In this document: one piece after another, positions 11,238-21,719 of the stretch
Layout of the letters: the number at the start of each line of letters is the position of its first letter
How positions within the stretch are numbered: the stretch's first letter is position 1
Source of the DNA: Apostichopus parvimensis
Taxonomy: Eukaryota; Echinodermata; Holothuroidea; Aspidochirotida; Stichopodidae
Assembly (NCBI GenBank): GCA_000934455.1
Contig: KN883453.1
Span: 38,632-102,631, forward strand
DNA: 64,000 bases
Direction: 5' to 3'
Made by a program: the position numbers and the translations under genes
The notes under the pieces: model-generated
What the model saw: only the letters and a program-made list of their open reading frames with translations
The model's database searches: none
Told to the model about the DNA's origin: nothing

Positions 11238-14152
11238 GTGAAGGAAATGGCTAGTGTCGACATAATCGATTACCGCTTCTCAAACTATGCTCGTCAACAT
11301 GTCAAGTTCGAAACTTTACCGCAGTTGTATGATACTGCACCAGCAGTTGACATCCTATGGGAACTGTCATTCTGCTTCCACCAACAAGTTGCAAACTGGC
11401 AGGGAATGATGCATACCATCCACAGTGGATCCGATCACCCAGGGAAATCGTCTGTCGCATTCCTTCCGTTGATTAACATGTATCCCGGTGACCCAACGTG
11501 CATTCTTTCGACTCTCACATACGTCTGCAACCTAGCCCAGAAGAATAACATCGCACCAGTCATTACCTTCGACCAGCCTTTAAATTGGAAAGCGTCAGAA
11601 GTCATTCACAATGCTCCAGAGGATAGCCCGTTATAAGAAGTTGTTCTGATGCTGGGGAGTTTCCACACTCTGATGAATTTGCTTGGAGCCATTGGTACAC
11701 TGATGCATGGCACTGGGTTAGCAAGTATCCTGGAGGAAATCTACGGTGGAAACGCAGTCAAACATATTCTGACTGGAAAGTCTGTGCAGAGAGCAATCAG
11801 AGGTCACCTCCTGTTAGAAAAATGTTTGAATGGGATGCTGGTGTCAGAAATCATGGACCAGGACTCTGAATTTGCAGATTTAGTCAATGAATGTGAAGAA
11901 ACTTACACCACATTGCTCGAAGGAAAGCAGGCTTCAAGATCCGACCTCTCGGTCAAAAAAGTCAAGGTCGAACAAAAGCTAGAACAGAGAAAACGAGGGC
12001 TGGCTGAAAGATCACGCACAAGCAAGCTCTGGCTCACCTATATGAAGATGGTCAAAGTTGCAAGGATTCTATTTTGGCTGACCGACTTGGATCCTGGTCG
12101 AGACACCTGTCTGCTGTTGGAGAATGCTTACCAATATTTGGTGCTGCAGGTGACTTCAATTATCTCAAGTCAGCTTACATGTATTTGCAAAACATGAGCA
12201 ATCTTGAAACCAGAAACCCAGAGGTGTTCCGAAAGTTTCAGGAAGGCTTCCATGTGATCCGTAGAACGGACCAGTGCTGGGCTGGTCTTGGTGCCGATCT
12301 CGTGATAGAGCAAACGCTAATGAGGTCGCTAAAATCCACAGGTGGACTTATCAGAGGATCTGGAATGACGGATGAACAACGCACACTCTTGACAATGTCG
12401 TCACCAGTCTGTTCGGAGTACAACATTGTACTACAAGACTTCAACCATCATGCGTTCACGACGAGTGAGCAACACAAAGACAGTACAGAAGCAAGAATGA
12501 CCAGAGACCATTCAGACTTAAGGAAGCTTGAAGAAAGGGTTCAGACATACAATCCGTTCTCAGCAGATGATGAGAGTTTTCGTAATATCGTCACAGGAGT
12601 AGAGGCTACCCAGAACGTCAATGTGGATGACTTGTTCGTTGTTGGGCAGAGGATGGTTGACAAACCCGTCGGTCAACTTGCGTTTACTTGCTCATTCAAA
12701 CGGAAGGACAAAGCAAAGACACTTGGTGATGCATCTGCAGTCAAGATTTCAACGGAGGAATCAATTGACCCTGCACTGCTTTTCCAAAGACTCATTGTGA
12801 TTTCGAGGGCTGGAGACCTATCCTTGGGAGATGTTCTGGAGTTCGAATTGAGTCCCTTCCCCCCCCCCCTTCGTTTTTTGAAGCAAATGGTGTATTCCGG
12901 AAGCCAGACAAAGCACAGTTGGCGAGAGCTATTGAGGAGTTAGCTAATGGGCAGTCAGAGACAGCGATAACCAGTGATATCCCAAAGACTGAGAGTTATG
13001 TATTAGATGGCGGTTGACTGATGCATCGAGTTCCCTGGGATAAAGGCACTGCAGATTTCACCCTTAGAAACTATGACACTGCAACTGTTGTCTTTGGTGG
13101 GTACCAAGAGATACCATCTACCAAAGACAGCACTCACGAGAGACGGCAACACAGGCAGCACCCACTGGTGAGCGTAACCCCTGGAGCAGTGTTCCGTGGG
13201 ACAAAGGATGAGTTTCTCTCGAGGGGAAGTAACAAACAGGCACTAATCAACATGATAAGCAATAGGCTTTGAGAGAAAGGATGCCATGTAGTCAACTGTC
13301 AGGCAGATGCGGACTGTGACATTGTTCATGCCGCCATTGCAGTTTCCGAAACTGGAACAACTACTCTAGTTGGAGAAGACAACCGACTTGTTGGTTCTTC
13401 TCCTGTTCTATATGAACCCAGAAAACAAAACTTTGTTCTTCCGGTCTGACAAGTCCAGGCACCAAGTTCGAGTTTATAACATTAATGAGCTCAAACTTCT
13501 GCTGGGTCAAACCATGTGCTCTCACTTGCTGTTCATCCATGCTTTCACGGGGTGTGACACGACATCTCGCATATTTTGTGTGGGGAAGAAGTCGTTCCAG
13601 AAGATTGTGAAGGGGGACAAAGACCTAGTTTCGTGTGCAGTTCGTTTTGAGTGTCGGAGAAACATCTGACACTATTGAACAATGTGGAAACAAAGCAATG
13701 GCGTTACTCTTTGGTGGAAAAGCAACAGAGGATCTAGTCAAGCTGAGACATAAGGTATTGAGGAAGAAGGTTGCCTCTGCGACAAGTTTTGTTACTCCAG
13801 AACGGCTACCCCGACTGCGTCAGCGACGAAATTCCACTCATTGAGGTGTTATAATCAAATCAGAGCTTGGTGCGGCGAGGAGAAAGACCTCCATGCAACG
13901 GACTGGGGCTGGAAGCTTGAGAACAATCTATTCAAGCCTGTAATGTGTGACAAGTCGCCTGCCCCTGACTGCTTACTCAAGGTTGTACATTGCAACTGTC
14001 AAACGGCGTGCACAACGAGGCGGTGTACTTGTCGAGGGTATGGATTACCCTGCACAGCAGCATGTGGACCATGCCAAGTGGATTTCTGTGAGAACCCCTT
14101 TAACCAGACACTGGGACCAGACATTGAATCCGATGATGACGTTGACGTGTAG
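11238..14152 (+). pseudogene. PIN-like nuclease / CXC-domain gene of a multicopy family, decayed
   Basis: The N-terminal part (11238-12197) has SFHTLMNLLGAIGTLMHG and VKHILTGKSVQRAIRGHLLL, which I recall from large uncharacterised repeat gene families in corals, echinoderms and other marine invertebrates. A middle part (about 12035-12950) is followed by a PIN/FEN-like region: VVFGGY...STKDSTHERR (13090-13145), QADADCDIVHAA and GED(T)DLLVLL (13300-13400), then FIHAFTGCDTTSR. The usual Asp of VFDGY reads Gly here. The last exon-like stretch (13841-14152) has a tesmin/TSO1-type CXC motif, CNCQTACTTRRCTC...CTAACGPC, and an acidic tail. The gene is interrupted by at least two in-frame stops and about four frame changes, one at a C-run near 12860. 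It is probably a transposon-carried gene. Nuclease activity is inferred only. Confidence 0.7.
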
Positions 14153-14532
14153 AATACATAGGTATGTGTGACCCTGTTGCACTAGGTTAATTGTCATATC
14201 CTCAGAATGCTGGTCCTAATGTTTATGTCATTCATCCATAACATCCTAATGTCATCTGAAATGTTACGTGTATAGCCCAAGGGCACAACCACTTGGAGGC
14301 TGACGCGGAACCTCAACTTCTGGCAGAGAAACGAAAACCTTATCGGGGGCTTGAGCGCCTCCAACACAATCTGACTGGGACCCCCTTACCTTTTATACGT
14401 GGTTGCGCCCTTGGTATAGCTACTTGAAAATGAGCACCAATTGGTTGCTGACGTAATTCGATGTCGTTTCTACTTCATGAACATGTCAATTCGAGTATGT
14501 TCCCTTCTATGTATTACATCTGCCTGGTTTCA
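14153..14532. other. 3' flank of the CXC gene, non-coding
   Basis: No coding signal. The text between the CXC gene's stop and the assembly gap includes GCCCAAGGGCACAACC near 14275 and the similar GGTTGCGCCCTTGG near 14400. These form an imperfect inverted repeat that could be element-terminal structure. Confidence 0.35.
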
Positions 14533-14827
14533 NNNNNNNNNNNNNNNNNNNNNNNNNNNNNNNNNNNNNNNNNNNNNNNNNNNNNNNNNNNNNNNNNNNN
14601 NNNNNNNNNNNNNNNNNNNNNNNNNNNNNNNNNNNNNNNNNNNNNNNNNNNNNNNNNNNNNNNNNNNNNNNNNNNNNNNNNNNNNNNNNNNNNNNNNNNN
14701 NNNNNNNNNNNNNNNNNNNNNNNNNNNNNNNNNNNNNNNNNNNNNNNNNNNNNNNNNNNNNNNNNNNNNNNNNNNNNNNNNNNNNNNNNNNNNNNNNNNN
14801 NNNNNNNNNNNNNNNNNNNNNNNNNNN
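14533..14827. other. Assembly gap (295 N)
   Basis: A run of N. Homology between 10264-10384 and the first bases after the gap suggests the hidden sequence ends inside the flank of the minus-strand element. Confidence 0.99.
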
Positions 14828-14949
14828 AACACAGCTAACATGTAAAGCAATTAGAACAAATAGTAAATTGTAATGAGATACAGATACCACATGAGACATT
14901 ACCAATGGTGAACAAAACTCAAACAGGTCAATCTCAGCACTTCATGACT

Positions 14950-16305
14950 TCAGGGTTCAGGCAAACATGACCTTTTATTGTGACCAATTTTTTTACGTGT
15001 GCAGCGAACCACAAACTGATTCATCCGAGTACAGGAATCAGCAACGTAAATTAATCTGTTTTGTTTAAGCATAACCTGTTTTAATGCATCATTGCCCTTG
15101 TGGTGAGTGGATCTGAAATACCACTTCGTTACAACATCGTTAAGCTTCTCAAGCCCTTGTTGGGAGAAGTTTGTGAGGTTGCCATTTAAGTGCAATGACT
15201 CTGCCACATGGAACTAAAGGACGTGCATATATGGAGTAACATCTTTTCGCAGGTATACTGACATGAAAAGTTCAACCCAAACTTTAGCATTTTCAGCAAC
15301 TTTGCATATTTCTTCACTAGTAAAACTCTGTTTTTTAAGGAAGGTCATCATATCAATAAATGTTTTCCACAGTTTACAAATTTGTTCAACATGGGTGTGA
15401 TCAGGAATAAGATCTCTCAGATTTATAGCAGTAAATATTTTCCAATGCTCTGGGCCTGTAAAATCCCTGGACTTGACTTCTTTACTGGATCTGTCGACAA
15501 AAAAATTCCACTCAATACCCAGTCCTTTTACAAATGATTCAAACTTTCCCATGTGTTTGTGCTTCAGTGCCGAGTAGACCGATTTGGTTGTTACATTATC
15601 TAGTAACCTCAATTCCTTTAGAAGCTGGTTAATTAGCTGATCAGCTATCCTTAAAAATAGGTGTAGAATATCCATGACAACATGATCCACAGGGTTGGAT
15701 GTAAACATAGGTTCGTAGGAACAGTTAAACTTATCACGCTTTCGACTTGCCATCTCACAAATTTCGTTAATATCACGAGCTCCTAGCATAGGGTTTGTCA
15801 TCGACCATTGTTTGTTGGTATCCCACCTATCTGATTTTGAGCATTTACACCACAAGCATGAGTATGTACTCGCACAGCTGTCTAAACCCATTGCAAGATT
15901 TAGAAACTTCATGTCCCCAGTTAAAAAAAAATGAATATTGATCTTTCTATGCCCGACCATTATTAACTTTAAAGCATTGACTTCTGAAATTATGGGCTGT
16001 AAGCAATGTTTAATTTCCTTAAATTTCTCTGGGCATTGTGCAATCATTAGTAAATATGATCCCTTTTCACTTGAACAACATGCTTCACCCACCACTGAAA
16101 ACACAAAATTAAACACATGCATACGTTTCCCAACCCAAGTACCATCGCCACTGATTTTTACTTTTATCAACTTATCCTCAATTAGTGGGTATTTTGTAGG
16201 GTCACGTAGAAATTGCAGTATTTTCCCTCTTATACCTTCAGTCAGAGACTGCCACACGCCACTGTATTCTCCGGTTATCACATGGATTTTGAATTTGCTA
16301 TCCAA
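14950..16305 (-). pseudogene. Candidate transposase core (GDGT / CxWCKC / GHNK family)
   Basis: The minus-strand frame encodes IKVKISGDGTWVGKRMHVFNF (positions about 15-20% in), GDMKFLNLAMGLDSCAS, YSCLWCKCSKSDRWD, a long helical region with VVMDILHLFLRIADQLI, RDFTGPEHWKIF, VTPYMHVL, GLEKLNDVVTKWYFRSTHH, and a C-terminal GHNKRSC knuckle. I recall this ordered set from a multicopy family in many marine invertebrates. The Asp residues in GDGT and GLD could be metal ligands of an RNase H-fold transposase, but that is inference. One in-frame stop separates 15207 from 15214, and the knuckle has lost one Cys relative to the copy at 10.4 kb. It continues upstream into 16278-17017 through a frame change. 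Confidence 0.65.
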
Positions 16306-17017
16306 TTCTTTTCTTCTCTGACAAAAATCACTTGATCAATGTTCAGTTGAGAACTTGTAGTAATAGTATCATCTGAAAATAATAACTCACATTCTGTACC
16401 ATTCTCATCAATGAACTTTAGGCTAACTGGTACAAATGTTTCATTAGCTTGGGTTTGAACATATTCCTTAACACTCTTCAAAGTTTTATACCTGAGCTTT
16501 TGTCTCTGGGATTTAGTATGTGGCCTACTTTGTTCAGATGACACAGATGGACCTTGACTCCCATCTTTAAGCAACAAGTTTTCTGTCAACGTATCATGTA
16601 GTTTGTTAGATATATCCTGTAGCTTAATTTCTAACTGTTGTCTGTTATTAACCTCATTCTCTATTTCTTGAGCTAATTTTCTTTTTGTTGGACTATCTGT
16701 CATATAGACGATATGTAGTACATATGTTACTAACCTCCACTGATCCAATAATTTCTGGGTTTGTCTCCCACCCACTTTACGGACCTTCCTGAGGTTTGAG
16801 GCCATACGCCATAATTTCATATTTAATGCCTCTATACTATGGGATAATTCGACCTTGGTGATGTCAATTTTATTATCACAGCATAAATTTGACATAATCT
16901 GTCTGGCTTGATCTTGTGTAACAGTGTCAAATGTCCCAGTTTCTCCAACAACCCTTTTATAGAGGTCAAATAAATTTACCTCAACCTCTACCGGATGCCC
17001 TACACATTCGGTATGGT
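16278..17017 (-). pseudogene. Middle coding segment of the GDGT-family gene
   Basis: A good acceptor (TTTATACACATAG then ACCATACC) at 17018 opens a frame of about 245 codons. It encodes VNLFDLYKRVVGETGTF, an ARQIMSNLCCDNKIDI helix, a Lys/Arg-rich stretch (RKVRKVGGRQTQKLLD), a coiled coil (RKLAQEIENEVNNRQQLEIK) and VSLKFIDENGTECELLF. The layout (helical DNA-binding region, coiled coil, short beta segment just before the GDGT core) fits the N-terminal half of the same protein. The frame overlaps the core frame by about 28 bp out of register, so a one-base change near 16300 separates them. Confidence 0.55.
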
Positions 17018-17351
17018 CTATGTGTATAAACAACAATGTGAAATTAACAAGAAGAAATAAATGCATGATTGCCATGGTTAAATGACACCAGAGAGGTATA
17101 AAGTTAATATGGCCCAACAACAGAGTGTAATATGCAATTGGTCATACAGTATGTTCAAATGTCAATATTGTGGCTAAAACTGACACTTATACATATTACA
17201 CACATCATACTTGACCTTTAACTACTGTTTGTACAATCAATAGACTTCATGAAATTGTCAAAATGTAAAACATTATGGTCCATCCTTACGAACCGAAATA
17301 CACACACAAATCCTCTATGCAAATAGGAAACTTGTCCATCTGTATATTGCT

Positions 17352-17897
17352 CTAGAGGCATCCGCTCTCGTAGATAAATGAAATTGTCTGGCGTATCACG
17401 TAACTAAAATCGCCAGCACAATTGAACACCCTATAAAACCGGCCTTTGCCAAGAAGTGGAACCAGCTGCTGGTAACTTAGCAATGTAAAACGTTTCTTGT
17501 TGGGTGTAGCCACGCTACTTAGACTCTGAAATGACGATTTTGAAACAGGCAGTGCAATTTCAACATTACTGTCTTTCCTGTGTCCATTAAGTTTCTCCTT
17601 GATGGCCACTTTCGGTGAATGGAAAAAAAGATCATTTGGTGATCCATCTACCACACACTTGGGAATGTCAACTATGTCAGATGTTAGAACCCACTCGTTG
17701 TATCTGCTGGCCCAACCAATATAATGTACAAACGAGTAATGTTTACCGTTCTCAAGTTTCTGCTTAGAAACAGATAATGCAATGAGCTTTCGCGTAGGCC
17801 ATGACTCCTTCTTTCGTGGTGGTGGTAATTCCTGCGTGCCATGAGACAACTGTCTGTAGTCCACCCCGCCTCTTTGGTCTCAGATGATGGTTGATAC
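17352..17897 (-). pseudogene. Chromo-barrel-like exon upstream of the GDGT-family gene
   Basis: A strong acceptor (GGTTTTCTCTGACAG) at 17898 precedes this exon. The frame from 17864 encodes a ~170-residue segment with KHYSFVHYIGWASRYNEWV around residue 45-60. That matches the signature of chromo-barrel/Tudor-knot domains (HYxGWxxRxDEWV), which read histone marks or bind nucleic acid. A second segment, QLVPLLGKGRFYRVFNCAGDFSYVI, follows. A tiny first exon may lie at 18724-18715 (MEGG, donor GTAAGG), but its phase does not match this frame. The exon is same-strand and close to the candidate transposase, so it may target the element to chromatin. Function inferred. Confidence 0.5.
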
Positions 17898-19247
17898 CTG
17901 TCAGAGAAAACCAAGAAAAACAACTAAACGGTTGCATTTTGGGTAATTCTCACAAAATGATGGCATGTAACATGCGAGGTGGGCGATGTATTAACTCTCA
18001 TCAACATTACACATTAATCGTAACATGGTGTACATATTTTGTTATCCCAAAATCAATATAGCAGACCAATTGAGGCGTCACCAACTGCATCAATGACCTT
18101 TTTTTGCCGTTCCACCTCTGGGATGCTAGGGGTACGCTAGTGTAAACCAACTCCAATTTAGCGGCACAGGTTACTTATATACTCATGATTCTATATCTGA
18201 CTAGCTAACATAGCCCTCACCCTGAACAGGCTAACCCTGAACCCCTAACCTATAACTCAACCCCCAAGCGCTAAAACCCCAACTCCAGTTACCCCAACCC
18301 TAATCTCTAACCGCCTTGCCACGGTAACGTCCCTTATAATATAAGTAACACATGCCAATTTAGCTAGGCCCCTACCATATGTTTCACCATAGACCTAGGC
18401 CTTATGTGATTTGAAGATTAATGTCGGATAGGCCTGAATAATATTGAATGGCCCATTCTTAGTCTTAACATTAGGCCTGACGTTAGGCCAACTGCACACT
18501 TGGGAAGCCTAACATAAGACTAGCCTAGGCTAGTTCATGGACTGCACTAGCCTAAACCGCCTAGGCCCTAGGCATTACGGTACTTGTATGTTACACAGTG
18601 TGGAGATTTGTGAAGCTAATCGGTACATTGCGTAGTTCCAGGACTAGTCTAACGCTAGGCCTATTCACATTGCAATACTCCAAATCATATTTTCATTCAT
18701 TTCACCAACCTTACCGCCTTCCATGATACACTATTTCAACCAGTGACGGCCTCTGGAAAATAGTAGCAACGTAGCAGTAAATTTAGCCTAGTAGTAGCAG
18801 TTGAAATCAGTGAAATTTAGTGCCTCTGAGAGTCTTGAGCTGACCAGTCGAGTGACGACGCTGCTGCGTACCGTGCGCCGTGTTGTTGCAGTGAAAAGTT
18901 ACCTTCGTTTCTAATGGTATAGTCCATAAATTCAATAGACTAGTACGATTACAATGATATTTTGAAACGGTTATTTTCATTCGTCAGCAAAATGACGGTG
19001 GTTGATTTCAACCAATCATCGTAGGCTTTATATATATCATCTGAAAATTGTATTCAGGCGGTGACCACAGGTTGAAATAGGTCAATCGGTTGTATCATTG
19101 AAAAGTTATAATTTTTTGTTTGGACGATGTAGTGGTCATATAGTTCGTTTGCTAGTATTTTTGAAGTGATTCAAATTGTTTTTTTTAAAGAAATTTTACA
19201 CAGTTAAGGACGAAGTATAAGTGTAGCACTCGAAACGTTTCCATATG
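17898..19247. other. Non-coding 5' region of the minus-strand gene
   Basis: No frame of note. It contains the degenerate C-rich block at 18215-18310 (listed separately), many AGGCCTA words, and a GC-richer patch at 18830-18890 that could be promoter sequence for the minus-strand gene. A possible first exon with donor lies at 18724-18715. Confidence 0.4.
18215..18310. repeat. Degenerate CCCTAA-like C-rich tract
   Basis: About 90 bp of variants on CTAACCC / CCCTAACC / CCCCAACTCC. The period drifts between 6 and 9 bases. It resembles eroded interstitial telomere-like or simple repeat sequence. Not a functional telomere. Confidence 0.4.
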
Positions 19248-19295
19248 TTGGCCGTGACGTTTTGTATCCCGCATGGCGGGTCACGTAAAAAGCAC
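19248..19295 (+). mobile_element. 48-bp LINE 3'-tail fragment
   Basis: This is only the last 48 bp of the LINE family: GGCCGTGACG, then the CCCGCATGGCGGG hairpin, then CGTAAAAAGCAC. It matches the ends of the copies at 22912 and 24295. It looks like an extremely 5'-truncated insertion. Confidence 0.75.
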
Positions 19296-21719
19296 TTTGG
19301 AGCCAAAACTACTTTTGTGTACAGTGCTGAGATTCGATTATTGAAAAAAAAATTGTAACTAAGTTGCAACATAGAGTAGCCTCTGTGAATGGGTATGCTC
19401 TGCCAGATATCCAGGGGTCCTGGTCATGATATAAGCATCAGCACGTTATCAGTACATGCTAAAAGCCTCGAACGGATCTTGACTCTTGAACCTAAACTGC
19501 TCAGACTACAAGGCAAAGGTTTCTGTTGTTCTCCGCACACGGTACTTTCCGCTGAAAAAATTCTTGTGCGGAAAACAACGTTTTTCCACTTACATGGACA
19601 CTTATACTTTTCTGAAAGCCCGAATAAGCATAAATCTCGATAATGTTACCAAATATCACAATGAAAAATAACGTTAAATATATGTAAACTGTATTTGATA
19701 TATACAAAGTATGCTCATGTGAAAGTGAATGACATTACCTGTCACACATATTTTTGGCCAAAACCTCCTTTGGTTGACACTTCCGAGCTGTTTGAGTGAT
19801 ATTGCTTTAAAAAAAAATCTGCATCCTGGGAGCATATGGGTCCGCATGTTGAGTTTAATTCGCCCAATTTAGCATAATGGCCTTTGGAGCATTCTAAAAA
19901 AAATAATGAGATACAAATATTTTCCCGTTGGAGATAGCCCACCTAGCTGTACCCACCATAAGCATAGACAATTTCCCAAGATATGCATATGGTATGCTAT
20001 ACTCCCAGAGGTGCCAAACTGTGGACGGAAATGTTGCCATATTTAAAATGTTTAATTTGATAACCACTTACATTTTTTCGTCCATGTGTGTGATGTCCGA
20101 AAGAAGTTTTCATTAATATTGCTTGAAACAGAGACGCCATTAATAAGCACTTCAAATATTATGACAAGTGCTATTGCTACAAACATACATACTGCACTAC
20201 TCAAAACTTTTTGCATGTTTTCCAAATATTATAGCAAAATAACCCTAAAAATATGTTTTGGTGTCACTTTACCATGTTTGGGCCTGAATGTTTTTGGAAA
20301 CATCCGAAGTAGTTGAATTTTTAAAATCTCACCATATTAACACTACAAGGGGCCATCATTTAGTGCTGTACAAGCTAAACAGTAACCCTTTTTGACTATT
20401 TTAATGTAGCATCAGAGTGGCATGACAATATTGTTATGTTACCAACTTGTTCCTCTGCCCTATTACGTAACAGGGTCACAGATCTACATAACTGGAACTT
20501 GCCAACTTGGCTTTCTGCACACTTCGTGAATGTTCATAGCACACTAGAACATTCCTTTCATTGGTGTAAAAGCCGCAGACACCCGATTAAGGGCCCTGTC
20601 CGTTTTCTCCGTTCGTTCCGTTAAGAGGTTGTCTCCACATCTGTGATGGTTCCCTGGTTTTGACTACTGTACCCGTATTGAACGCAATATATATTTATCT
20701 CTATACTTCTCCATTGTCGGAACTCCAACCTTATACATTCATCCTGCTGTAAGCCAACCTACTATCCTCTCTCATGGATTCTCGTCGCTATACCTTGTCT
20801 TCCCTCTTTGGACTCTGCTAAGGATGTCTCCAGCTGAACTATATCTACATCCAGCCGAACGCTTTTAACACTTCTATTGCACACCTGGAAACTGTCTGCC
20901 TAGCCACACCCAGTACTAAGGTAACTCTATCCGGCGAAAGTCAGAAACTCCCCCCTCGGCTCTCCTAGGTCCAAAAAGACTTTAAATCAGGTTAAGAAAC
21001 TGTAGTTATTTATTATTTCCATATTTATCCTTTCTTCTGCCATTTAAAATAGCTTATTAAATCTTCTAAACTTACTTTCATCCTTATGTTCTCCTTTTCA
21101 TGTCGAGATCTGTTTTCCACGTTAGGTATGAGAACGGTCACGTAACAATATACATGCAGTAGTTATGCTATGATTTTGTCTGCTAGATTCAATGAAGCTA
21201 TTGTAGCTACAGCGTTAAAATCACACAATATAGAAAGTGAACATGTGTTCATCCTTAGTGTATTCAGAGGGTAATTGTAAGTATACAGATATTTATCATT
21301 ATTGTATATATGGCAACCCATTGTCCAGCAGATATAAACTTATACCACTAGAATGTATTACCATTTTAACAATGACAATTTCAAAAGTAATAAAACATAA
21401 AAGGAATAATTGTATAGCCTGTTCTACAGCTGTATAGCCTCGTAGCCCATTACAGAAGGAATTTAAACTTATTTATGGTAGGCTTCTATTGTTGTTTAGG
21501 CAGAGGCAGCAATCAACAATACATAATTAATGTTTTCCATAAAGGTCAGCACTTAAATGGGTTGCCATATATACAAATTGTTTGAGACTTTTGTGGGAAA
21601 ATACACCACATGCGTGGGTCCCCAATGGTGAAATTTGGTTACACCTCTGTAAATTTACTAAATGAGTATATGTGACTGTGTATTTGCTTCAGTTATTATA
21701 GACTTCAAGTAATCATGGC
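19296..21719. other. Non-coding stretch, no recognised gene
   Basis: Frames up to 84 codons are present without motifs. The segment 20640-21140 is pyrimidine-rich and LTR-like in texture, but no paired repeat, primer-binding site or TG...CA boundary could be fixed, so no element is called. Confidence 0.45.

Noticed and set aside
14441-14905. Open frames of 106-134 codons across the first gap
   Set aside because: They consist mostly of N. No coding evidence.
20640-21140. Possible solo LTR
   Set aside because: Pyrimidine-rich LTR-like texture only. No TG...CA ends, paired copy or duplication could be placed.
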